The translations under genes were made by a program, and so were the position numbers. Below are positions 24,148-34,407 of a stretch of 64,000 bases of DNA, one piece after another. The notes beneath the pieces were generated by a model that saw only the letters and a list, made by a program, of their open reading frames with translations, had not been told where the DNA came from and did not search any database. Every line of letters starts with the position of its first letter. The first letter of the stretch is position 1. The DNA lies in the NCBI GenBank assembly GCA_028023455.1, contig JAQFVV010000014.1, positions 3,663,336 to 3,727,335 of the forward strand, read 5' to 3'. Source of the DNA: Epiperipatus broadwayi. Lineage: Eukaryota > Onychophora > Udeonychophora > Euonychophora > Peripatidae.

Positions 24148-24730
24148 TTTTAAAATGAAATACAATGGCTTTTATTGACAAGATATTGGTTATAAATTCA
24201 AATTAAAAATGTGTGTTTTAATCTGGTTTGAGTTTGAATTTTGTTTCGAATTTCACATGGGCCAGAAAATTAAAGCTTACAACACTTGAACTAGTAAGAA
24301 TAAATGATCACTTTATTCTTACAGGTTTTCTGACATACAAAAGTGGGTATTTACATTTATATGATTACACATGGAAATGAAGTCAGTGTTCATTAATACA
24401 TTTGTTGCTATATTTATTAAATATATGTATATTACATGTACTTATTTAAAATAATTGTAAAAAAATCACAGTTATTATTGTTTAAACAAAAAGTTAACAG
24501 AAAATAAAATCCTATTTCCTTTATTCTTAAATTGATATTATTTAAATCTTTCATTTCATTTTGCTGTAATAGTTCCAACTTATAGATCAGAACATATTTA
24601 GAATTTACATGCTATTTATTGTTGGTTTTATATATATGTCCACAGATGGCGTCCTACCAAAAACACCTATCAAGCGTATTTTCGTTTACATAAACGTCAG
24701 AGTAGTTAGTATTCACTATCTCTAACTATA

Positions 24731-24788
24731 ATTCCACTTTCAGATCATGATTTCAAGCTATTTGCTATCGTCAGTGAAAGACAGGAAT
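24731..24788 (-). ncRNA. Hammerhead ribozyme, array 2 minus unit 1
   Basis: Intact core CTGACGA, GAA, palindromic stem III ATCATGAT and cleavage base C; both stem I segments paired. The ribozyme is unblemished although the rest of this unit has small deletions. Confidence 0.85.
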
Positions 24789-25123
24789 AAAGAAACTAGA
24801 TCTAAATACAAACTCTGAGCGTTTATGAAACAATTTCTATTCAGCTTGCAAGCGTGAATTTTTTAGACACGCAATGTCTTCAAACTCACATAGCAAACCA
24901 GATAGCTATAGGCTGATCTCAGTTCAGCACACCACATAGTAGATCTGCAATCTATATCATTGCAAGAAAGACTCAAAGGTACATTTATGATAAACAAAAA
25001 TGCAAGTTAAAAAACTTGCTAACGCTTGATTTATGTCCACAGATGTTCCTACCAAAACACCTATCAGCGTATTTTGCTTTACATAAACGTCAGAGTAGTT
25101 AGTATTCACTATCTCTAACTATA

Positions 25124-25181
25124 ATTCCACTTTCAGATCATGATTTCAAGCTATTTGCTATCGTCAGTGAAAGACAGGAAT
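25124..25181 (-). ncRNA. Hammerhead ribozyme, array 2 minus unit 2
   Basis: Same 58-nt motif as the other copies, core intact. Confidence 0.85.
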
Positions 25182-25721
25182 AAAGAAACTAGATCTAAAT
25201 ACAAACTCTGAGCGCTTATGAAACAATTTCTATTCAGCTTGCAAGCGTGAATTTTTAGACACGAATGTCTTCAAACTCAGCATACAAACCAGATAGCATA
25301 TGGGTCTGATTCATTCACACACCACATAGTAGAAGCCTCTGCAATCTATATCATTGCAAGAAAAAGACTAAGGTACATTTATGATAAATCAAGTTAAGTA
25401 AAACTTTCTACTGCTTGTATTCATGTCCACCCAAAACACCTGATCGCAGTGTAGGTAACGCCATTGTAGACCTAAATACAAGCGTTAGCAATTTTTTAAC
25501 TTGCAGTTTTGAATTTTATTGTAATGCCTTGAGGCCTCTGCAATGATAGATTGCAGAGGCTTCTACTATGTGGTGATGCTGAACTGAGATCAGACCCATA
25601 TAGCTATCTGGTTTGCTATGCTGAGTTTGAAGACATTACGTGTCTAAAAAATTCACGCTTGCAAGCTGAATAGAAATTGTTTCATAAACGCTCAGAGTTT
25701 GTATTTAGATCTAGTTTCTTT

Positions 25722-25779
25722 ATTCCTGTCTTTCACTGACGATAGCAAATAGCTTGAAATCATGATCTGAAAGTGGAAT
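25722..25779 (+). ncRNA. Hammerhead ribozyme, array 2 plus unit 1
   Basis: 58-nt type-I layout with an open stem I end: ATTCC, loop, CTTTCA, CTGACGA, stem II, GAA, ATCATGAT, C, TGAAAG, T, GGAAT. Core intact. Confidence 0.88.
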
Positions 25780-26130
25780 TATAGTTAGAGATAGTGAATA
25801 CTAACTACTCTGACGTTTATGTAAACGAAAATACGCTTGATAGGTGTTTTTGGTAGGACACCATCTGTGGACATAAATACAAGCGTTAGCAAGTTTTTTA
25901 ACTTGCATTTTTGTTTATCATAAATGTACCTTTGAGGTCTTTCTTGCAATGATATAGATTGCAGAGGCTTCTACTATGTGGTGATGCTGAACTGAGATCA
26001 GACCCATATAGCTATCTGGTTTGCTTATGCTGAGTTTGAAGACATTAGTGTCTAAAAAATTCACGCTTGCAAGCTGAATAGAAATTGTTTCATAAACGCT
26101 CAGAGTTTGTATTTAGATCTAGTTTCTTTT

Positions 26131-26188
26131 ATTCCTGTCTTTCACTGACGATAGCAAATAGCTTGAAATCATGATCTGAAAGTGGAAT
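26131..26188 (+). ncRNA. Hammerhead ribozyme, array 2 plus unit 2
   Basis: Identical motif, core intact; 409 bp after the previous one. Confidence 0.88.
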
Positions 26189-26538
26189 TATAGTTAGAGA
26201 TAGTGAATACTAACTACTCTGACGTTTATGTAAACTAAAATACGCTTGATAGGTGTTTTTGGTAGGACGCCATCTGTGGACATAAATACAAGCGTTAGCA
26301 AGTTTTTTAACTTGCATTTTTGTTTATCATAAATGTACCTTTGAGGTCTTTCTTGCAATGATATAGATTGCAGAGGCTTCTACTATGTGGTGATGCTGAA
26401 CTGAGATCAAACCCATATAACTATCTGGTTTGCTATGCTGAGTTTGAAGACATTACATGTCTAAAAAATTCACGCTTGCAAGCTGAATAGAAATTGTTTC
26501 ATAAACGCTCAGAGTTTGTATTTAGATCTAGTTTCTTT

Positions 26539-26596
26539 ATTCCTGTCTTTCACTGACGATAGCAAATAGCTTGAAATCATGATCTGAAAGTGGAAT
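26539..26596 (+). ncRNA. Hammerhead ribozyme, array 2 plus unit 3
   Basis: Identical motif, core intact; 408 bp after the previous one. Confidence 0.88.
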
Positions 26597-26947
26597 TATA
26601 GTTAGAGATAGTGAATACTAACTACTCTGACGTTTATGTAAACGAAAATACGCTTGATAGGTGTTTTTGGTAGGACGCCATCTGTGGACATAAATACAAG
26701 CGTTAGCAAGTTTTTTTAACTTGCATTTTTGTTTATCATAAATGTACCTTTGAGGTCTTTCTTGCAATGATATAGATTGCAGAGGCTTCTACTATGTGGT
26801 GATGCTGAACTGAGATCAGACCCATATAGCTATCTGGTTTGCTATGCTGAGTTTGAAGACATTACGTGTCTAAAAAATTCACGCTTGCAAGCTGAATAGA
26901 AATTGTTTCATAAACGCTCAGAGTTTGTATTTAGATCTAGTTTCTTT

Positions 26948-27005
26948 ATTCCTGTCTTTCACTGACGATAGCAAATAGCTTGAAATCATGATCTGAAAGT
27001 GGAAT
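26948..27005 (+). ncRNA. Hammerhead ribozyme, array 2 plus unit 4
   Basis: Identical motif, core intact; 409 bp after the previous one. Confidence 0.88.
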
Positions 27006-27355
27006 TATAGTTAGAGATAGTGAATACTAACTACTCTGACGTTTATGTAAACGAAAATACGCTTGATAGGTGTTTTTGGTAGGACGCCATCTGTGGACAT
27101 AAATACAAGCGTTAGCAAGTTTTTTAACTTGCATTTTTGTTTATCATAAATGTACCTTTGAGGTTTTTCTTGCAATGATATAGATTGCAGAGGCTTCTAC
27201 TATGTGGTGATGCTGAACTGAGATCAGACCCATATAGCTATCTGGTTTGCTATGCTGAGTTTGAAGACATTACGTGTCTAAAAAATTCACGCTTGCAAGC
27301 TGAATAGAAATTGTTTCATAAACGCTCAGAGTTTGTATTTAGATCTAGTTTCTTT

Positions 27356-27413
27356 ATTCCTGTCTTTCACTGACGATAGCAAATAGCTTGAAATCATGAT
27401 CTGAAAGTGGAAT
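27356..27413 (+). ncRNA. Hammerhead ribozyme, array 2 plus unit 5
   Basis: Identical motif, core intact; 408 bp after the previous one. Confidence 0.88.
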
Positions 27414-27763
27414 TATAGTTAGAGATAGTGAATACTAACTACTCTGACGTTTATGTAAACGAAAATACGCTTGATAGGTGTTTTTGGTAGGACGCCATCT
27501 GTGGACATAAATACAAGCGTTAGCAAGTTTTTTAACTTGCATTTTTGTTTATCATAAATGTACCTTTGAGGTCTTTCTTGCAATGATATAGATTGCAGAG
27601 GCTTCTACTATGTGGTGATGCTGAACTGAGATCAGACCCATATAGCTATCTGGTTTGCTATGCTGAGTTTGAAGACATTACGTGTCTAAAAAATTCACGC
27701 TTGCAAGCTGAATAGAAATTGTTTCATAAACGCTCAGAGTTTGTATTTAGATCTAGTTTCTTT

Positions 27764-27821
27764 ATTCCTGTCTTTCACTGACGATAGCAAATAGCTTGAA
27801 ATCATGATCTGAAAGTGGAAT
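27764..27821 (+). ncRNA. Hammerhead ribozyme, array 2 plus unit 6
   Basis: Identical motif, core intact; last in the array, about 140 bp before the right TA border. Confidence 0.88.
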
Positions 27822-27962
27822 TATAGTTAGAGATAGTGAATACTAACTACTCTGACGTTTATGTAAACGAAAATACGCTTGATAGGTGTTTTTGGTAGGA
27901 CGCCATCTGTGGACATAAATACAAGCGTTAGCAAGTTTTTTAACTTGCATTTTTGTTTATCA

Positions 27963-29206
27963 TATATATATATATTATTAATTAAATATTACATTTTAAT
28001 TGTTTGTTTTTTTCCTGTAGAATTGTGGACTTAACAACTTAAAGATTCACCAATTGATTTTCAGCTGAGATAAATAAAAATATCTCCATATCTCACTTTT
28101 TGTCAAGCGATAGAAAAGTTGTGCACAGCTATATATCTACAATTTGGATTGTCATTTGAAGTTGAGGATTAAAAGTAATCTAAAAATCACACTCATTACC
28201 TTTCCAGATAAGAATAAAAATTAAATGATGATCCATTCACAATAAGTTGATTTGGAAGTTGAAAAAAATCCATAAAACTAAGAAGGCAATTTTTTGATTG
28301 AAGAATAGATATGTAATAATATCACTATGATAAGAATAAAATTGAGACACTAATATCTTAAAAATAAAAGTCGAACATGGTCACTTTACAAATTTAAATA
28401 AAATAAAAAATAGTACTTTACTTTTAAAGTATGATTATGAAATCTTCTTAGTAATCATGAAACAATGTTATCTTGTCATACTCTCAACTAGTCTATACAA
28501 TCACCAACTATTTTAAAATCAAATTGGTTTGCATAAATTTTTTTTTTCCTTTTGTTTTAGATTTTTCTAGATACACTGTTAAGTTTTCAATGATTTAAGA
28601 CATTACTTGAATAAATATAGATCCCTGAGTGGAGAATATATTCTGTAACTTTTGACATATTCATTTCTGTGAATAATATAATTAATTCCAGTATCAAACA
28701 TATGTGCATGTGTGCACACACATATATAGTATAATTACTCTTATAAATAAATAAGAATTTTTAAAAAGTTTATATAGTTTTACAATTTTAATTGGTACCA
28801 TGACCTATTAACAATGCAGTTTGAAATAATTAAATAGCTAATTTAGAAATTATTTTTCATATTTTTTTATTTTTAACAAATAAAATTTCATTCTTCATTA
28901 AATCTTTCCATTTTTAAAATAATTCATTACAAATATAAGTTTAAAAACAAGAAATAATCTAAATATAATATACCAACTTTGCAAAAAAAAAAAAAAAAGC
29001 AAACAAATAAATAATCAACAATAAACTTTATTTTTGGCTTTCAAACTAAAAAAATATATATTTTAATGAAAGAAAATTATTCTCAATTAACTCTTTTATT
29101 AGCAAAATGATTTTTCAAATAATGAAATTATTTTTTAAAATATTAATATTCTACTTATAATAAAAAACAACAAAAATAATAGTAATATTCTTAGAAGTTA
29201 GCATAT
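27963..29206. other. AT-rich stretch, probable dynein intron or flank, no exon seen
   Basis: I looked on the minus strand for the dynein C-terminal segment that should follow the 31.4-kb exon and did not recognise it. A poly-A run lies near 28983-28998. Confidence 0.4.
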
Positions 29207-30271
29207 ACCTGGGTCTCGTTTTATGCGATAGATAGGTTCCTTAGAAAACATGCGCAAACGAAATCATGCAAAAATAGATGTAACTTACATTGAAAAAAGG
29301 GGGATGCTGTCTGTGATTTTTCAAAATTTGCATAAAAGCAAAGCACCAACGTAAAATTACTTTAAAATTCGCACAAAAAAAAAATAAGGCAATAAAATAT
29401 GACTAATAAAAAATTTCAAATTTGAAAAAAATTGATACAAGACAAACTTTTTTTAACTATAATATTTAATTTTATTCAAAATAATATATTTTTATGCATA
29501 ATTTACAGTACAGTAATTTACATTTTTTTATACACGTTTTAATTATTATAGCTATTTGCCGAAAAACATGTTCGTTTGCAAACAACTAGCACCAACTTCA
29601 CACTCATGTTGTGTCAATGGTTTTCTGGTGACAATGTAATTTGTAATTAATCTTTGAGACAATGATTTTATTGTTTATGAAACTAACAACTAAAAATTAA
29701 ATTCTTATTTTTGTCTTTAATTTTCAATTCCGTTTAAAAATCAAATTTCACATCACATTAATTTCAAGTCGCCGTAAGTAATTTTTAAATTGTTAATTAC
29801 AATTAAAAATCACATTTTAATTTTTAATTGTCAAATTTAATTGTGCCCACTACTATTACTGACCTTTTAAAAATAAACTTGTGGACACTAAATGATTAAT
29901 AATTGATTACTTTCTTTTTTAAAAAGCAAAAACAGAATGTGATTTAAAATGCAAAATTAACACGCACAATGTTTAAACAAATTTGCATTATAATCTTGTA
30001 AAATTTAATGTGTGTATACATAAAATGTGGAAATCATGATTTTAATTTCATTATTGCATAAAATCTTACTATTATAAAGCACTGAAAATATTGAAATTAC
30101 TAAGATGAAAGTCGAATTCCAATAATGTGCTATTACTTTCAATATAACGTAAGTGCGTGTAATTTATTATTTAAAGTAATAGCGCATTATCGGAGTTCAA
30201 CTTCTGGTGAAACATGAATCGCATAACTTCAAAATCGTGTTACATAAGTATGCGTAAAAAGAGACCCAGGT
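29207..30271. mobile_element. Non-autonomous DNA element with terminal inverted repeats, ~1.07 kb
   Basis: The left end ACCTGGGTCTCGTTTTATGC is matched at the right by the complement of ACCTGGGTCTCTTTTTACGC (about 20 bp, two mismatches). A sub-terminal inverted pair (AAGTCGAATTCCAATAATG near 30110 and its partner ending near 30200, each holding a TATTACTTT-like core) lies inside. There is no coding capacity. The flanking duplication may be only TA. Superfamily not determined. It lies 1.1 kb downstream of the dynein exon in transcription order. Confidence 0.7.
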
Positions 30272-31371
30272 GTATTTAGGAGTAGATGATTGTAGTCACT
30301 TTCTGTTTGTTACTAAATTTTCAACTGATTATTTTCTGCTAAAAATGAACAGATTTAAATAAAAGCTGAATGTTTAATATCACACATTTACTGAAAAAGA
30401 AATAAAAATCAATCAGTAAATGATATATTAAGTTGCATTTTCAAATTCTTAAAAGCCAAAGTCAATTTCTGGCAAGACAAAGTCATATATGTACACAGAA
30501 TACTTTCCTATATAGCCACTGTTTTAGATATTCTAGACAAGAATTATCATTGGAGAATGCTGCTATCTAGATATTTGAGTTAGAACTAATATTAATCAAG
30601 ACACATTTTAGTTGTGCTTTTTGCCATCAAATAAATACAAAACCATAAAATGAATACTACAGATAGCTAAAAAAAGTACCCAGAGACAATTACATTGCCA
30701 GTACCATTTCCACAGGCCCAGGTTTAGAAAGGTACCTATAAAATTTAGTTTAGAATATTTCAATTAATTTTATATGTTAGTATATTAATTATTCTACATG
30801 AATAAAGAGTGATAAACAGAGCAACCAAAATGCACGCTTGCTTTGTAGAATAATTTTCATTATCTGACAGAGCTTTTATATTATTTATTTATATGTTAGT
30901 ATATTAATTATATTCACATTATTTATACAGAAGCACATATTCCTATCAGAATCATTTGTGTTATTTAAAGTTACAAAAATCCTTCATTAAATTTATTGCA
31001 TTTTTTCCTTTTAAAAACTGAAAATTATTATTAATTAACAGTAATAAACAAAACATGCATTGTGATTTATTCAATGATGTAATCTGAATAATAAATATTG
31101 TAAAATAATTAAGCAGTTCTGATTATAAATTGATAAAATAAATGAAAGGCAAAATAAAAAGAACACATGATATTTAATATCCTGTTAGTTATCAATATGG
31201 AAGAAGAGTTTACAAAGATATTATATTACACTTATATACTTATAGCCACATGTATGAATACATTTCTATCAGATATCATCTTTTTAAATAATTTTAATGA
31301 TCATCGTTAATACACACACAGACTCAAAGATTTATTTCAATTTTACTACCGTCTATCTATTATAAATATAC
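30272..31371. other. Probable dynein intron sequence
   Basis: AT-rich, no exon or bounded repeat recognised. It begins, in gene orientation, with the donor GTATATTT at 31371 and below. Confidence 0.45.
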
Positions 31372-31552
31372 CTTGAGGTGCTCTTTCTGTTATTTCTTCA
31401 GGATTTTTAAACACTGTAACACTAGAGTATAATGTAGACTTATCTAAAGGCCAGTTATTTCTTCTACAGCTAAGTTGAACAAGTGCTGTTAAGTATGATT
31501 CTGGAATATGAAGTCCAGAAAGCCACATGACTAAAGGTTCTCTTTCATTGAC
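31372..31552 (-). CDS. Axonemal dynein heavy chain, one exon near the C-terminus (partial gene)
   Basis: A 181-nt exon encoding 60 complete codons. It begins VNEREPLVM, then carries the near-invariant block WLSGLHIPESYLTALVQ, then a CRRNNWPLDKSTLY segment and ends ...EEITERAPQ, with one extra base (phase 1) that starts the expected Gly codon. A minus-strand acceptor TTTTTAG precedes position 31552 and the donor CAAG|GTATAT follows 31372. In dynein heavy chains this block lies in the C-terminal domain, within roughly the last 200 residues of a ~4,000-4,600-residue motor that slides axonemal microtubules. The AxxCRRNxWPLD pattern is axonemal, not cytoplasmic. The DNAH paralogue is not determined. 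Neighbouring exons were not found. No internal stop, so probably functional. Confidence 0.93.
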
Positions 31553-32117
31553 CTAAAAATAAAATAAATCAACTCTAAGCTTAAAATTCAATCAATATTT
31601 TTTTAAATTTAATTATAGTAAAAATTATTAACAACAACAATACTACATTAAAACAAATATTAGTTAAAAGATTTTTTATTTGAATAAATTAATATATTTT
31701 TTAACAAAAAGCCTAAGAAAGTTTGTGATATAAAGTTTTAGTATTGATATATTTGAACAAATTATTAAAAGAATGAAAAATGATAGCAAACATCTTCCAA
31801 ATCTGATGACTAAATCACTTCATTTATTATTTTTTGTGTTACTACCATATTGCAATCAGACCAAGAATGGCTCACTTATAGCTAGCTATATACCATTTGC
31901 TTAACAGTTTTTCATTTATTTGATAAAAAACTTGAACTAAGATGTATAATGATTGATATTAATTTCAACTAAAATAGTTAAATGTCAGTATCATTCACAG
32001 ATAAATAAAACCATGTCAAGGGAGTGCATTAAGAGATAAGTAATGTTGTACCTAAAATAATCATTGTGCTTGCATAATTTTGGATTTGTTAAAATCTTGA
32101 AAATAAATAAAAAAGAG
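31553..32117. other. Probable dynein intron sequence
   Basis: In gene orientation this is just upstream of the exon; the acceptor AG is at 31553-31554 with a T-rich tract before it. Otherwise nothing recognised. Confidence 0.45.
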
Positions 32118-32226
32118 CTTGCATTAGTGGTTGAGAGGTCAGCACAACTGCCTTGCACTTTCAGGCAGTTGCCCGGGGTTGCGGGTTCACGTCCTGGCCG
32201 ATGCTATGACACTTAAAAAAAAAACA
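32118..32226 (+). repeat. tRNA-derived SINE, copy 3
   Basis: Head TTGCATTAGTGGTTGAGAGG (A-box-like), B-box-like GGGTTCACGTCC, then TGGCCGATGCTATGACAC and an A tail. Probably within the dynein intron. Confidence 0.8.
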
Positions 32227-32901
32227 GTTAGTTAACTTTTGTGTAAAATTAATGAAATATATTTTTTATCTATATGACATTCACACCAGATATCATTTGT
32301 TTTATTTTATCAAAAACTAGTGAAGGAAAGTATAATAATATAAAGTAGGAACTAATTAATGATAAAAAAAAAGAAATAGCTACTAAAAAGATTGTAGCTG
32401 TTATTTTTTTGCCATGTTTTTGTAATTATAAGTTGAATTTTTAAATTTCAAAGTTTATATTTATTATTTGAGTGTATTCCTTACTACTTTGCTTTAGTAA
32501 TAAAATACTTTGGATAATTATTTATTATTAATTGAAAAACATATTCAGATTCAAGGTTAAAACAAAATCTTTTGTTGGATTATTTATTTCATTTCATGGT
32601 TTTTTTCATTTATTTGCAAAGTTGATAAATACTTTTTTTTTTTCAAAATTATAATTTTAATAAATATTATAAAAAGTACAATGCTAATGTTAACAACAAG
32701 AAAATATATGAATTTCCAACATTTAAATTCACTCACATATATAGAGAAGCAATTGCCAAATTTATAAAAACACAAAATGATTACTAAGTGGGGGCTGTTT
32801 AAAAAACAACATACTTTGAGGAATAATGACTTTCAAGTGTTAGCTCTTAATGATTACAATATCTACTTGAATTAATTATCTGAATAAGCTTTTAAAAAAA
32901 A
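32227..32901. other. AT-rich stretch, no gene seen
   Basis: Low-complexity sequence between the SINE and the HHR composite; no supported feature. Confidence 0.45.
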
Positions 32902-33019
32902 TTACTGTACCTAGATCTAATATATAGGGTATATGAGCACAGATTTTCACATGACACACCACTCTCCACTCCATCTCATAACACTGATACACTTGTACAC
33001 ATATATGTTGAAAAGATAA

Positions 33020-33078
33020 ATAATCACCAATATACATATTTCATACTAAACCAGCAATCATCAGTTGGTCCAGATTAT
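33020..33078 (-). ncRNA. Hammerhead ribozyme (33-kb family, unit 1)
   Basis: On the minus strand: outer stem I ATAATC/GATTAT, TGG bulge, inner stem I ACCAA/TTGGT, core CTGATGA intact, stem II TGCT paired with AGTA (one G-T-type irregularity) and a T-T at its base, GAA, stem III strand ATATGTAT, cleavage base A (UA site). Confidence 0.75.
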
Positions 33079-33735
33079 CATTTGTACACATATATATTAT
33101 AAGTGTTCAGATATATATTAAGATAGCCAAACCTCATGCTTTAATGGACAGGCTTCAATCTACTCCAAACTCCAACTCTTCAACCATTCATCCAATTGAA
33201 AATCTGATGATGGAATGCTCAAAGGCCACTCTGAGGCTGAGATTATTGTCACATCCACATTGACCTAAGGTCAGTTTGACCCTCATGTATAGGATATAAT
33301 TCATTTAATAAATATACAAGGGATGGACAGACATCTCTACTATGTAATAACTGAATCACAGGTTTATTATATACCTATGTCTATATATGTAATATATAGA
33401 ATATATGAGGACAGACTTTCACACCCAATATTACATGTATAGACACAGATACATAAGCCTGTGTTTCAGTTATTACATAGTAGAGATGTCTGCCCATCCC
33501 TTGTATATGTATTAAATGGATTATGTCCTGTACTTGAGGAGTCAGATTGACCTTAGGTCAACATGGGTGTGACAAGAATCTTGGCCTCAGGGTGGCCTTT
33601 GAGCATTCCATCATTAGATTTTCAATTGAATGGATGGTTGAAGACAGAGAGTAGACTGAAGGCTGTCCATTAAAGTATGAGGTTTGGCTATCTTAATATA
33701 TATCTGAGCACTTATAGCACATATGTGTAGAGATG

Positions 33736-33794
33736 GTAATCTGAACCAATTGATGATTGCTGGTTTAGCATGAAATACGTATGTTGGTGATTAT
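33736..33794 (+). ncRNA. Hammerhead motif (33-kb family, unit 2), core mutated
   Basis: Stem I GTAATC/GATTAT and CCAA/TTGG and stem II TGCT/AGCA are intact and stem III is the perfect palindrome ATACGTAT. The core begins TTGATGA (C3 to T) and the cleavage base is G, so it should be inactive. Confidence 0.7.
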
Positions 33795-34190
33795 TTATCT
33801 TTCAACATATATGTTTCAAGTGTATCAGTGTTAGTGATGGGTCACATGAAAGTCTGTGCTTGTATATCCTAAATATTACATATATAGACACAGGTATATA
33901 TTAAGCCTGTGTTTTAGTTATTACATAGTACAGATGTCTGCCCATTCCTTGTATATGAATCAAATGGATTATGCCCTGTACATGAGGGATCAGATTGACC
34001 TTAGGTCAACATGGGTGTGACAAGAATCTCAGCCTCAGGGTGGCCTTTGAGTATTCTATCATCAAATTTTCAATTGGATGGATGGTTGAAGAGTTGGAGT
34101 TTGGAGTAGATTGAAGCCTGTCCATTAAAGTATGAGGTTTGGCTATCTTAATATATATCTGAGCATTTATAGCATATATGTGTAGAGATG

Positions 34191-34249
34191 GTAATCTGGA
34201 CCAACTGATGATTGCTGGTTTAGCATGAAATATATATATTGGTGATCAT
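34191..34249 (+). ncRNA. Hammerhead ribozyme (33-kb family, unit 3)
   Basis: Core CTGATGA, stem II TGCT/AGCA with loop GGTTT, GAA, stem III ATATATAT, cleavage base A, inner stem I ACCAA/TTGGT; outer stem I GTAATC/GATCAT has one mismatch. Core intact. Confidence 0.78.
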
Positions 34250-34407
34250 TTATCTTTTCAACATATATGTGTTCAAGTGTATCAGTATTATGAGATGGAG
34301 TGGAGAGTGGTGAGTCATGTGAAAGTTTATGCTCATATACACTATATATTACATATATAGACACGGGTATATAATAAGCCTGTGTTTCAGTTATTGTACC
34401 TAGATCT

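Larger units (their letters stand above)
24638..27962. repeat. Hammerhead-bearing satellite array 2 (two minus units, then six plus units)
   Basis: Two minus-strand units (about 24638-25435), then six plus-strand units with a very regular period: HHR starts at 25722, 26131, 26539, 26948, 27356 and 27764, i.e. 408-409 bp. Plus units look about 97-99% alike by eye. The minus units carry many small deletions compared with the plus units. The borders are TA runs. Each full unit has one hammerhead motif, and all eight have an intact core. Other constant blocks are TGCAGAGGCTTCTACTATG, TCACGCTTGCAAGCTGAATA and the arm AAGTTTTTTAACTT. No conserved open frame exists, so the unit's product, if any, is RNA. 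Confidence 0.93.
32919..34390. mobile_element. Composite HHR retroelement: one minus unit, then two plus units
   Basis: Three copies of a ~455-480 bp unit: minus (about 32919-33400), plus (to about 33860), plus (to 34390). They share GGTTTGGCTATCTTAATATA, GACCTTAGGTCAACATGGG, CTGCCCATYCCTTGTATATG and a hammerhead motif. The block is bounded by a 17-bp duplication, TTACTGTACCTAGATCT at 32902-32918 and TTATTGTACCTAGATCT at 34391-34407, so it entered the genome in one event. The distance between the plus HHRs (33736 to 34191) is 455 bp, consistent with a head-to-tail dimer. The minus-then-plus order is the same as in both 408-bp arrays. A relic lies at 11.4 kb and weaker ones near 47.15 and 56.16 kb. 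Confidence 0.85.

Noticed and set aside
13684-27962. CRISPR-like array
   Set aside because: The repeat units are ~408 bp, contiguous, with no spacers, in an animal genome.
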